DNA of 64,000 nt from Bacillus sp. SLBN-46 (GCF_031453555.1 NZ_JAVIZM010000001.1:2673001-2737000), one strand, 5' to 3'; counted from the stretch's first letter, positions 50,887 through 58,475 are shown. A program made the numbers and translations. Notes: generated by a model not told the origin, from the sequence alone.

Positions 50887-52350
50887 GTGCTTACAACAAA
50901 AGTAAAAACCTTCAATAATTATATAAATGGTGAATGGCAAGAATCAGTAAACAAGAAAACTTTTTATAGTGTGAATCCAGCCAATAATGAAGATATTGTC
51001 GGTAGTTTCCAAGCATCTAACGAACAAGATGTTCAATTAGCAATTGAAGCTGCCCAAAAGGCCTTTCCCAGCTGGTCTCAAATCGCACCATCAAAACGGG
51101 CGTCCATCTTAAATCAAGCAGCAAGCATTTTAGAACAAAATGTTCAGGCCCTTGCTGAAGAGTTAACGAGAGAAGAAGGTAAGCACGTCGATGATGCCAA
51201 GAATGAAGTGATACGTTCCGCACAAACTCTTCGGTATTATGCAGTAGAAGGTCAAAGCTTTACAGGGGAGACCTTTCCAAATGATGACTCAAATATGAAA
51301 GTTTCAACCGAAAGAGAACCACTTGGAGTGGTGAGTGTAATTACTCCTTGGAACTTTCCACTTTCTATTCCTGCTAGAAAAATTGCTCCTGCATTAATTA
51401 CAGGAAATACGGTTGTATTTAAACCTTCTTCTGACACTCCACTGATTGCCTTACGCTTAGTCGAAGCTTTAGATAAGGCTGGTATTCCTAAGGGCGTAAT
51501 TAACTTTGTAACAGGAAAAGCATCTGACGTGGGTGACTTGTTGGTGACTCATCCAGCTGTCCGTGCAGTTACTTTTACAGGATCAACTGCTGCAGGGGAA
51601 GATATTCATAAAAAGGCAGGATTTACGACACGTACACAAATGGAGCTTGGAGGGAAAAATCCGTTAATTGTTATGGATGATGCCGACCTCAATCTAGCAG
51701 CTACGTTGGTTGTTAACGGAGGGTTTTCCTTGACGGGGCAAGCATGTACAGGAACGAGCAGGGTCATTGTTTTAAGAGATGTTAAAGACGAATTTGTTCA
51801 AAAACTTGTGGAAAAAACAAGTGCCCTTAAAATAGGACATGGTTTTGAGCCTGGTGTTAAAATTGGGCCGCTTGCGAATGAAAAGCAATTGAAAAACGTC
51901 TTGAAATATGTGGAATATGGAAAACAAGATGGTGCGACATTGGAATACGGTGGTGACCATTTAACTTCTGGTGAATACCAAATGGGATTCTATGTTAAGC
52001 CAGCAATTTTTACAAATGTTAACCCCAATTCCCGAATTGCGAAGGAAGAGATCTTTGGTCCGGTTGTGGCTGTGATAGAAGTAGATACATATGAAGAAGC
52101 TATCGCCATTGCAAATGATGTCGAGTACGGCTTGTCTGCCTCGATCGTGACGAATAATCTAAGGATTGCCAACCAATTTACAAAGGATATACAAGCAGGG
52201 ACCGTAAAGGTGAATCGCACTACAACTGGTAATTTAATGAATGCACCTTTTGGAGGTCTAAAAAAATCAAGCACGTCCACCTTCCGGGAGTCAGGAAGAG
52301 TGGGGTTAGAATTCTTTACTCAATTAAAAACTGTGTATATGGGCTATTAA
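50887..52350 (+). CDS. Aldehyde dehydrogenase (2-oxoglutarate-semialdehyde / succinate-semialdehyde type)
   Basis: This 487-aa NAD(P)-dependent ALDH has catalytic Cys287 (TGQACTGTSR) and Glu253 (MELGGKN), the cofactor loop FTGSTAAG and EEIFGPV. The GTG start at 50887 follows AAAAAGGTGAT; the ATG at 50869 lies before that site. It is closer to YcbD-like 2-oxoglutarate-semialdehyde dehydrogenases than to the ALDH at 30103. It is the first of a probable five-gene run (ALDH, HbpS-like, two CHR, GntR). It would oxidise an aldehyde made by the pathway. Confidence 0.92.
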   Translation: MLTTKVKTFNNYINGEWQESVNKKTFYSVNPANNEDIVGSFQASNEQDVQLAIEAAQKAFPSWSQIAPSKRASILNQAASILEQNVQALAEELTREEGKHVDDAKNEVIRSAQTLRYYAVEGQSFTGETFPNDDSNMKVSTEREPLGVVSVITPWNFPLSIPARKIAPALITGNTVVFKPSSDTPLIALRLVEALDKAGIPKGVINFVTGKASDVGDLLVTHPAVRAVTFTGSTAAGEDIHKKAGFTTRTQMELGGKNPLIVMDDADLNLAATLVVNGGFSLTGQACTGTSRVIVLRDVKDEFVQKLVEKTSALKIGHGFEPGVKIGPLANEKQLKNVLKYVEYGKQDGATLEYGGDHLTSGEYQMGFYVKPAIFTNVNPNSRIAKEEIFGPVVAVIEVDTYEEAIAIANDVEYGLSASIVTNNLRIANQFTKDIQAGTVKVNRTTTGNLMNAPFGGLKKSSTSTFRESGRVGLEFFTQLKTVYMGY

Positions 52351-52377
52351 AAAATTCTTAATGTGAGGAGATCATAC

Positions 52378-52857
52378 ATGAAAACAGTACTAAAACTAGA
52401 ATTAGAAGAAGCTAAATTAATGATTGAGGCAGCGAAAAAGAGGTCGGAAGAAATTGATGTCCTCGAAACAATTGCCATTTGTGATGATGGGGGAAATCTA
52501 CTTGCTCTTGAACGAATGAATGGAGCACGTATTACAGGACCAGAGATTGCGATTGCTAAAGCCTACACTGCTGCAGGACATAAACGCTCCACCCATTTAT
52601 TTAACAAAGAACCTAATGGCCCTGCCCTTCCTGGAAATGAAGCATTTGGAATTCAAATGATGCTCCCTGGAAAATTCGCTATTTTTGTTGGTGGGTTTCC
52701 TATTGTTGTAAATGGAGAAGTAGTAGGTGGAATCGGTGTAAGTGGTGGAAACGGTGAGCAAGATACGGCTGTAGGAACAGCGGCATTACAAGCCTTACAA
52801 AGCTATGTAGCTAGTGTGGGTCACGAGGTAATCACGGCGGCGGATATAAAAAAATAA
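52378..52857 (+). CDS. HbpS/GlcG family protein (PF03928-type)
   Basis: This 159-aa protein is of the GlcG/HbpS/PduO-C fold. Conserved pieces are ICDDGGNLLALERMNGA, IAIAKAYTAAG and GGFPIVVNGEVVGGIGVSGG. Family members bind heme or cobalamin or occur as small partners next to dehydrogenases in catabolic operons. ATG 52378 follows GAGGAGAT. It lies 27 bp after the aldehyde dehydrogenase gene. Here it may bind or sense an iron cofactor or a pathway acid. Confidence 0.9.
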   Translation: MKTVLKLELEEAKLMIEAAKKRSEEIDVLETIAICDDGGNLLALERMNGARITGPEIAIAKAYTAAGHKRSTHLFNKEPNGPALPGNEAFGIQMMLPGKFAIFVGGFPIVVNGEVVGGIGVSGGNGEQDTAVGTAALQALQSYVASVGHEVITAADIKK

Positions 52858-52864
52858 TAGTAAT

Positions 52865-52906
52865 AGGACCTCATTCAGGGGAGAGGTATAGGCTGAATGG
52901 GGTCTT
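52865..52906 (+). other. Intercistronic hairpin after the HbpS-like gene
   Basis: AGGACCTCATTCAG pairs with CTGAATGGGGTCTT (two wobbles). The T-tail is poor, so it may be an attenuator or processing hairpin rather than a full terminator. Confidence 0.5.
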
Positions 52907-52932
52907 CAAACTAGTATTCTCTAATTAATGAA

Positions 52933-53556
52933 ATGAATAGGTATAAAAAGGGGGAGAGTCAACTGAAAGCCTATCTGGAGTTAGCAATTGGATTTGCCCG
53001 CACTGGTGTTACCGGATATGGGGGCGGCCCCTCGACCATACCGTTGATTGAGTTTGAGGCTGTCAAAAAATATAAATGGATGACTGAAGATGAATTTGTT
53101 GAGATTTTAGCCTTATCCAATACCATGCCCGGCCCTATCGCTACCAAAATGGCAGCGTATATCGGATATAAAGTAAAAGGGGCTTTTGGGGCAGTAGTCG
53201 CCATCCTTACTCACATTCTCCCGTCTATTATTGCCATGATCGCATTATTAGGTGTTCTTTATTCTTACAAGGAATCGCCCATTGTCAGCGGAATGGTCCA
53301 AGGAGTTACCCCTGTTATTGGCTTTATGTTAGTCGAGATGGCGTATCGATTTTTCCAAAATGGTCGTAAAGGTTTAGGATTACAAAAAATGGTTACTCTT
53401 TCGGTGGTATCTTTGGTCTTTGTTCAATTCCTAGGTTTACATCCGGGAATCTTAATAGCTATTTTTCTAATAGTTGCCTACTTGATTGCAGATCGAAAAG
53501 AAAAAGCTGCAGGCACCACTGAGGTACTTATTCAGAGAAAGGAAAAAAGCTCATGA
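52933..53556 (+). CDS. CHR-type (chromate transporter family) half-size subunit 1
   Basis: This short-chain CHR membrane protein of about 200 aa opens with the family signature GFARTGVTGYGGGPSTIPLI and LSNTMPGPIATKMAAYIGYK. Short-chain CHR proteins usually work in pairs, as here. The start is odd. ATG 52933 has no ribosome site, while AAAAAGGGGGAGAG (52945-52956) lies just before an in-frame CTG at 52963, giving LKAYLELAIGFA, the usual CHR start. A CTG start is possible. In this locus the pair may export or import an oxyanion or organic anion rather than chromate. Confidence 0.85.
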   Translation: MNRYKKGESQLKAYLELAIGFARTGVTGYGGGPSTIPLIEFEAVKKYKWMTEDEFVEILALSNTMPGPIATKMAAYIGYKVKGAFGAVVAILTHILPSIIAMIALLGVLYSYKESPIVSGMVQGVTPVIGFMLVEMAYRFFQNGRKGLGLQKMVTLSVVSLVFVQFLGLHPGILIAIFLIVAYLIADRKEKAAGTTEVLIQRKEKSS

Positions 53557-54083
53557 TTTATTGGCACATCTTTTGGTCTTTTTTCATTGCTAATTTACTG
53601 GGTTACGGAGGGGGACCTGCGACCATTCCTCTAATTCAAAATGAAGTGGTCAATCATTACCATTGGATGACCTTATCTGAATTTGGCGATGTTTTAGCAA
53701 TAGCGAATGCCTTGCCTGGTCCAATTGCGACTAAGATGGGGGGGTATATTGGTTTTCAGTTAGGAGGCTTTTTGGGGGCAATTATTGCGCTAATTGCTAC
53801 CATACTTCCTTCTGCTCTTGCTGTCATCTTATTATTTAAATTTGTAAATCTATTTAAAGGATCTCCAAAGGTAGCCTTAATGACAAGAGCAGTACAGCCT
53901 ATAATTGCCATCTTACTTGCCATAATGGCTTATCAATTCTTTTTAACAGCATTTGAAAATAGTGGGATTTTTCATTTACTACTTTTGGCTGGTGTCAGCT
54001 ACTTTGCTTTAATGAGATTCAAAATTCATCCCTCCTTATTAATTCTTTGTGCATTAATATATGGCGGGGTATTTCTCTCGTAA
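53553..54083 (+). CDS. CHR-type (chromate transporter family) half-size subunit 2
   Basis: This 176-aa second short-chain CHR protein has the same signatures (NLLGYGGGPATIPLIQNEVV, ANALPGPIATKMGGYIGFQ). Its ATG overlaps the stop of subunit 1 (ATGA), indicating translational coupling and a heterodimer with antiparallel halves, the arrangement known for B. subtilis YwrA/YwrB. A GntR gene follows 43 bp later. Confidence 0.9.
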   Translation: MIYWHIFWSFFIANLLGYGGGPATIPLIQNEVVNHYHWMTLSEFGDVLAIANALPGPIATKMGGYIGFQLGGFLGAIIALIATILPSALAVILLFKFVNLFKGSPKVALMTRAVQPIIAILLAIMAYQFFLTAFENSGIFHLLLLAGVSYFALMRFKIHPSLLILCALIYGGVFLS

Positions 54084-54126
54084 CTAGCGGATTTGTAAAA
54101 ACTATAAAAATAAGCAGGTGGAATAG

Positions 54127-54828
54127 ATGGACATAAGATGGGAGGAAAATAATCTTTTATCGATTCGTGAACATGCCTATTTGTTTCTAAAGGAAATGAT
54201 TTTGGAAGGCGAATTGAAGGCGGGTGACCGTTTAATTGAAAGAGAACTTGCAGGGAAATTAAACATAAGCCGTACGCCTATAAGGGAGGCATTATTCCGT
54301 CTTGAGTCTCAAGGCTTTGTTAAAACAGTTCCTAGGAAAGGTGTCGTCGTTTCTAATATCTCTGAAAGTGAAGTAATTGAGGTCTTTACGATCCTAGCTT
54401 CGTTAGAAGTTTTAGCTGTAAAGTTAGCCGCACAACGAATGGATCATGAAACTCAACAAGAACTAGATCAAAAGATTCAAGAACTGTTAGCATTAAAGGA
54501 ACAGGCGGAAGAGGATTTTAATCTAGAACATATTCAAATGAACCGGTTGATTAATAAAGCATCTAAAAGCCCAAAATTATTCGAAATTTTATCTGGCCTT
54601 ATCGATTATATACACATGGCTGCTAATATGGGCTATGAGACTCCAGGTAGAAGGAAAGAATCATTAAGGGAGCATATTGATATCATGAAAGCTTTAAGGG
54701 ATAAAGAAGCAGAATTGGCAGAGTATTTAATGAGAATTCATATTGAAAACTCTAAAAAAGCATATATCACCTATATAAAAAATATTAAAGAGAAATTGAA
54801 TAGAAAAGATAAAGTGAAGAGCACTTGA
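54127..54828 (+). CDS. GntR family regulator, FCD subfamily, copy 2
   Basis: This 233-aa paralogue of the regulator at 41717 shares long identical stretches in the HTH (LNISRTPIREALFRLESQGF and VKTVPRKGV), while the FCD domains differ more (NRLINKASKSPKLFEILSGL here). Both should read the same GTATAC operator but may sense different ligands. Copy 2 ends the ALDH/CHR gene run and lacks its own GTATAC site, whereas copy 1 has one. AGCAGGTGG precedes ATG 54127. Confidence 0.92.
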   Translation: MDIRWEENNLLSIREHAYLFLKEMILEGELKAGDRLIERELAGKLNISRTPIREALFRLESQGFVKTVPRKGVVVSNISESEVIEVFTILASLEVLAVKLAAQRMDHETQQELDQKIQELLALKEQAEEDFNLEHIQMNRLINKASKSPKLFEILSGLIDYIHMAANMGYETPGRRKESLREHIDIMKALRDKEAELAEYLMRIHIENSKKAYITYIKNIKEKLNRKDKVKST

Positions 54829-54864
54829 CATAAACTAGATCAATATAAGGGAGGAAATGATAAT

Positions 54865-55215
54865 ATGCCGAACATTCATTTTAAAAACAGTAATAAGCGA
54901 TTAGAGGTTCCAGAGAATTCAAATATTTTGAGAATGTCACTTCGTTATGATGGGGAGTTGCCTAATCGTTGTGGTGGAGGCATTTGTGGCACCTGCGTTT
55001 TTAAAGCTGAAGAAGGTTCTGAATACCTTGACAAGGTAAAGGTACAGGAACGAAGAAAATTAGGTGAAGAGTGGTTAAGAGATGGATATCGTCTGGGGTG
55101 TCAAACTTTTGTGACAAATGGGGATATTACAATTTCTTGGGATGAGGAAATTACCAAACAAGTAATAAAGAAAAAGCCGGAAAAGATTCAAAAAGAAGTA
55201 TCATCCATAAAATAA
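54865..55215 (+). CDS. 2Fe-2S ferredoxin, copy 2
   Basis: This 116-aa ferredoxin has cluster cysteines in NRCGGGICGTCVF near residues 35-45 and a fourth in RLGCQTF near residue 84. The C-x4-5-C-x2-C spacing differs slightly from copy 1. The C-terminal tail is lysine/glutamate-rich. GGGAGGAAATG precedes ATG 54865. No reductase gene adjoins it. It is the last gene of the GntR locus. Confidence 0.9.
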   Translation: MPNIHFKNSNKRLEVPENSNILRMSLRYDGELPNRCGGGICGTCVFKAEEGSEYLDKVKVQERRKLGEEWLRDGYRLGCQTFVTNGDITISWDEEITKQVIKKKPEKIQKEVSSIK

Positions 55216-55265
55216 ATCCCAGTAAAGATTATTAATCTATAAAATTTTCTATTCGGGGTGAGATC

Positions 55266-55445
55266 ATGTGGGCATGTGACAGGCATATGAAAGAAATATT
55301 ACCTTTCTTAGAAACTCCACATATTAGTAAAGCTTCCTATCAAATTAAATGTTCACTCTGTGATTGTCGTGCACTTGTTAAAATTTATTATACTCATCAG
55401 CCACTACAAATAAAAAGGAATAAAAAATTACGATCATTAGCATAA
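55266..55445 (+). CDS. CxxH/CxxC small protein (BA_5709-like family)
   Basis: This 59-aa zinc-ribbon-like protein carries Cys4-x2-His7 (MWACDRHMKE) and Cys29-x2-Cys32 (IKCSLCDCRA), the layout of the CxxH/CxxC family known from Bacillus. The four residues probably bind one zinc ion. GGGGTGAG precedes ATG 55266. Function unknown. The strong terminator after it closes the unit. Confidence 0.82.
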   Translation: MWACDRHMKEILPFLETPHISKASYQIKCSLCDCRALVKIYYTHQPLQIKRNKKLRSLA

Positions 55446-55465
55446 CACCAGTTTCTGGCGCAATA

Positions 55466-55519
55466 AATAAATCCACAAACCTTCCTAAACGGTTGGAAGG
55501 TTTGTGGATTTATTTTTTT
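55466..55519 (+). terminator. Strong terminator after the CxxH/CxxC gene
   Basis: A perfect 20-bp stem (55466-55485 with 55495-55514) has a 9-nt loop and a T-run. Confidence 0.95.
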
Positions 55520-55709
55520 ATTACATCTATTCCTGAAGCGGCTTTTCATTAAATCTTTATACCAGAGAAATGAATTCCTATTTCACCGTATTTTGTCAAA
55601 TCCCTCCGACTTTTTACTTGTTTTTATGAATTAAATCGAAAAATTTGTCGTTTCGATGTATAATAAGGACTTGCAAATTTCTCTTTATCAAAAGGAAGGT
55701 GTTACTCTA

Positions 55710-56090
55710 ATGGAATGGACATTAATTTCGTTATTTGTGGTTTCCGTACTACTGCTAATCTTTTCTATTCTTAAAACGAATCATGCTACAAAAGTAGAGC
55801 ATAAACAAATTGATTTAGCACATATTTCAACAATGAAGGAAATCAATGCGATTCAAGAGTCGATTCGTAATATGGAACTTGACATGGAAGTGGTGATGAA
55901 AGAAGCAGGTGTTCAACTTTCTTCTAATGAAAAACTCTTCACGCGTGAAGTACTAGATTTATATAAACGAAATTATTCAGTTGACAGCATTGCTGAAATG
56001 AAACAAGTAACAATAAGTGAAATTGAGCAGCTGCTTATACCTTATCAACACTTAAAGGATGAAGGGAGAAAAGTTGCCAATGAGAATTAA
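55710..56090 (+). CDS. Membrane-anchored hypothetical protein, 126 aa
   Basis: One N-terminal transmembrane helix (LISLFVVSVLLLIFSILK, residues 5-22) is followed by a mainly helical, probably coiled-coil cytoplasmic part and a short HTH-like end (SVDSIAEMKQVTISEIEQLL). ATG 55710 follows AAAGGAAGGTG; the frame is open to 55656 without a ribosome site. It overlaps the mltG-like gene by 11 bp, so the two proteins are coupled. I do not recognise the family. Confidence 0.7.
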   Translation: MEWTLISLFVVSVLLLIFSILKTNHATKVEHKQIDLAHISTMKEINAIQESIRNMELDMEVVMKEAGVQLSSNEKLFTREVLDLYKRNYSVDSIAEMKQVTISEIEQLLIPYQHLKDEGRKVANEN

Positions 56091-56610
56091 CTTATTAAGC
56101 AGCTTTGCAGCAGGTATTCTACTTACCACAAGTATTTGTAGCGTCGTGTACCTTACGAATGATCATGTATCTACAAAAACAAAGGAAACCGACAAAACAA
56201 TAACTGTGCAACCATCTGTAAAAGAAATGCAAAAGAAGCTGGTAGCTAAAGGCTACATAGTTCAAAAGAAAGCAGATTATGATAAAAATCTAAAAGCAGC
56301 AAAGGCAACTACAGCAAAGCAGTCTACAAAGGAAACGACAACAAAGAAGGCAGTAAAGGATACAACAACAAAACAGGCAGCAACAGAAAACGACAAGCCT
56401 TCTAAGAAAGTAGTAACCGTTAACGTAACCGAGGGCATGACAAGTTTCGATGTAGGAAAAATGCTTATTCCATCTAAAATCGTTTCAGATGCATTCGAAT
56501 TTTCACAGATCATAGAGCAAAGAGGACTTTCGAACAAATTGCGACCGGGGACATATGTAGTAGATAGTGAAATGACATTCGACCAAGTCCTTTCAACTAT
56601 TTTTAAGTAA
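56080..56610 (+). CDS. MltG-like small protein (LysM-like subdomain only)
   Basis: This 176-aa protein has an N-terminal transmembrane or signal helix (residues 6-26), a Lys/Thr-rich linker of about 60 residues (TKETTTKKAVKDTTTK), and a C-terminal domain. That domain resembles the N-terminal LysM-like part of endolytic transglycosylase MltG (VTEGMTSFDVGKMLIPSKIV, LRPGTYVVDSEMTFDQVL). The catalytic lytic-transglycosylase domain is absent, so it is probably a cell-wall binding protein. ATG 56080 follows AGGGAGAAAAG. Its stop codon TAA lies inside an 8-bp target duplication made by the MITE-like element immediately downstream. Confidence 0.8.
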   Translation: MRINLLSSFAAGILLTTSICSVVYLTNDHVSTKTKETDKTITVQPSVKEMQKKLVAKGYIVQKKADYDKNLKAAKATTAKQSTKETTTKKAVKDTTTKQAATENDKPSKKVVTVNVTEGMTSFDVGKMLIPSKIVSDAFEFSQIIEQRGLSNKLRPGTYVVDSEMTFDQVLSTIFK

Positions 56611-56612
56611 AA

Positions 56613-56941
56613 GGCTCTGTTATCATTCATTGTTGAATTTCGATTAGATAGGTGAATTCATAAGCGGAGAATCTCCCGCTATTGTGATATAGTGGCAACT
56701 TAATATTCAGAAATAAGGGGAGAAATTCCCACTATTGTATAAAAAGCAAGCTTAAAAAGCAGAAATAAGGGGAGAAATTACCGTTAACTGCTCAAAATAA
56801 GACAAAATCCACCGATTTGGATCATATAAGTGGAAAAACTTCCCTTATTTTTAAGGAAATAAGGGTATTTCCCAATTTAAGAGGAATTCTTCCGCTTATT
56901 TTTCGAACGCTTTGAAATCAACATTCAGTTATAACAGAGCC
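56613..56941. mobile_element. MITE-like element, 329 bp, with 8-bp target duplication
   Basis: The ends are inverted repeats (GGCTCTGTTAT at 56613-56623 with ATAACAGAGCC at 56931-56941; weaker match continues for about 30 bp). AAGTAAAA is duplicated at 56605-56612 and 56942-56949. No ORF is present. Inside, CAGAAATAAGGGGAGAAATT occurs twice as a direct repeat 52 bp apart (56708 and 56760), and related inverted versions (AGCGGAGA, CTTCCCTTATTTT, TTCCGCTTATTTTT) fill the rest, so the transcript would be heavily folded. It sits between the mltG-like gene and that gene's terminator. Confidence 0.75.
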
Positions 56942-56965
56942 AAGTAAAAAATCAATTACATTAAT

Positions 56966-57002
56966 AAAAAGTACTAGGGTTTCAAATACCTAGTACTTTT
57001 TT
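56966..57002 (+). terminator. Terminator of the mltG-like gene, displaced by the MITE
   Basis: AAAAAGTACTAGG and CCTAGTACTTTTT form a stem around a 10-nt loop. Without the MITE it would start about 25 bp after the mltG-like stop codon. Confidence 0.9.
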
Positions 57003-57041
57003 AACATAATGGAAAGTATAAAATTCGACTTTGAGAATTGT

Positions 57042-57158
57042 CCAGCTCCAGCGCCTAGCCCCTCGGGTCAAATAACCTTCTGCAATAAAAGCCAAAAGGC
57101 GGACTTGTCTTGCAGAAGAACATTTGCCTGTCGGGGCTGATCAAGGCGCTTGAGCTTT
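57042..57158. repeat. Bacillus interspersed hairpin repeat
   Basis: The outer arms AGCTCCAGCGCCTAGCCCC (57044-57062) and GGGGCTGATCAAGGCGCTTG (57133-57152) pair imperfectly around an inner region that has CTTCTGCAA/TTGCAGAAG arms. I recognise this GC-rich sequence as a repeat found in many intergenic regions of Bacillus-group genomes; function unknown. The rest of 57160-57362 holds a TCACA-AAA-TGTGA palindrome (57234-57246) before the DUF2062 gene and nothing else I can name. Confidence 0.75.
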
Positions 57159-57362
57159 TCTTATAGGCTTCTAATTAGTTTCAAAAAAGAAAAAATTTAA
57201 CAATGACATTATCGGTGTGATTTCGTTTACATTTCACAAAATGTGACTTATTATTTATTTATAGTGTAATGATAATGGCAAGGTAATTATTTAAGTAATA
57301 ACCATCCAAGCTGAAATTATCTTCATTCTTTATAAATCTGTTGTTAAAGAGGAAGTAAGCAT

Positions 57363-57926
57363 ATGACCAATAAACGTAAAAAATATAATTTTGTTCAGCG
57401 CATACGACGAGCGTTCAAGTATAATTTCATAAAACTGCTACGTTCACCAGGAGGGGCTCGAAAGGTATCGCTTGGATTTGCCATTGGCTTTGGTATGGAA
57501 ATGGTTGTTCTTTCCTCTGCATCACTTATATATATTTTGTTTTTACCAGTTGTTCGGCTTGCCAAAGGTTCCTTACCAGCAGCAATCATTGGAAATGTGA
57601 TTGGGAAACTTACATTTCTCCCCGTGCTGCTATTGCCTTTTGCAAAAAAAATCGGAAAAATTATCTTCCCAATGAAAGTTAAATTAGGACATAATACTCC
57701 ATTCTCCTTTCAAAGTTTATTACACGGTGATTTTCGAGGTGTAGTCAGTCTTCTCCATGGAGGAGTCCACGTGTTAATTGGAATGTCCATTTTTGGGATC
57801 GTACTTGGTGTGATTTCTTACTTCATTGTTCATTATTTCTACGAAAAAGAAAAAACGAAACGACTAACTAGAATCTTAAATAAACAAGCGCTTCGAAAAA
57901 ATAATCTTGAAAATAATTATATTTGA
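57363..57926 (+). CDS. DUF2062 domain membrane protein
   Basis: This 187-aa protein has a basic N-terminus, SPGGARKVSLGFAIGFGMEM typical of DUF2062, and three or so hydrophobic segments (LASLIYILFLPVVRL-like region, PVLLLPFAKKI and IGMSIFGIVLGVISYFIVHY). AGAGGAAG precedes ATG 57363. Function unknown. Monocistronic, with a terminator 3 bp after the stop. Confidence 0.85.
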   Translation: MTNKRKKYNFVQRIRRAFKYNFIKLLRSPGGARKVSLGFAIGFGMEMVVLSSASLIYILFLPVVRLAKGSLPAAIIGNVIGKLTFLPVLLLPFAKKIGKIIFPMKVKLGHNTPFSFQSLLHGDFRGVVSLLHGGVHVLIGMSIFGIVLGVISYFIVHYFYEKEKTKRLTRILNKQALRKNNLENNYI

Positions 57927-57928
57927 GT

Positions 57929-57957
57929 AAGAGGCTGTTATGAGTCAGCCTCTTTTT
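57929..57957. terminator. Terminator between DUF2062 and SET genes
   Basis: AAGAGGCTG and CAGCCTCTT form a stem around TTATGAGT with a T-tail. Confidence 0.87.
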
Positions 57958-57966
57958 ATCAATTTT

Positions 57967-58326
57967 TCAAAGGACATCAAACCAAATTTCTGAATCATCA
58001 TCGGGGTCTCCATTGTAATTAACTTTGATTTCTTCTCCTTCCTTAATATCTGTGTAAGCAAAAAAGTCAATTGTTTTCTTCTTTTTTCGGAGTTTGTATA
58101 AAGCATTTGGTGTATAGGAGTGGTTAAATAAAGAACCATATCCCAATGCTAAAGCACAGTCTTCTCCCCACCAAAATACATAGTCCATCAAGATAGTCTT
58201 TTTTAAATATTTGTACTCATTCTTAGGAGATATTATGACTGGGGCTACATGAATAAGTTCGCCCTTCTGGATATCCCGGGTTGCAAATATGCCTCTACCG
58301 TATTTACATTTCTTCACTTCAAACAC
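57967..58326 (-). CDS. SET domain-containing protein
   Basis: This 119-aa protein consists of a bare SET domain: GRGIFATRDIQKGELIHV at the start, SLFNHSYTPNA in the middle (the NHS/N-rich SAM-binding knot) and DIKEGEEIKVNYNG near the end, where the conserved tyrosine lies. In eukaryotes SET proteins methylate protein lysines; bacterial stand-alone copies are uncommon and their targets mostly unknown. The start is GTG 58326. No partner gene adjoins. Confidence 0.88.
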   Translation of the reverse strand: MFEVKKCKYGRGIFATRDIQKGELIHVAPVIISPKNEYKYLKKTILMDYVFWWGEDCALALGYGSLFNHSYTPNALYKLRKKKKTIDFFAYTDIKEGEEIKVNYNGDPDDDSEIWFDVL

Positions 58327-58440
58327 TTTTTATACACCACCATCATTCAAACTCTTGTTAGGCAAAATCACGGTAAGATTTTTCTACTAATCTATGCTCA
58401 CCAAGTTATAATTGTTTGGGTCCTTCCATAACGAAAAAGA

Positions 58441-58474
58441 AAAAAGCCGTTTTCTCATTCGAGAAGACGGCTTT
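58441..58474 (-). terminator. Terminator of the anion permease gene
   Basis: On the minus strand AAAGCCGTCTTCTC pairs with GAGAAAACGGCTTT and TT follows, immediately after the stop codon. Confidence 0.85.
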
Positions 58475-58475
58475 C

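Noticed and set aside
52933..54083. Chromate resistance operon
   Set aside because: CHR proteins are named for chromate, but the pair sits in an organic-acid type locus with no chrB or reductase; the substrate is left open.
57234..57246. Fnr site before DUF2062
   Set aside because: TCACA-AAA-TGTGA is palindromic, but in the inverse orientation and with the wrong spacing for TGTGA-N6-TCACA.
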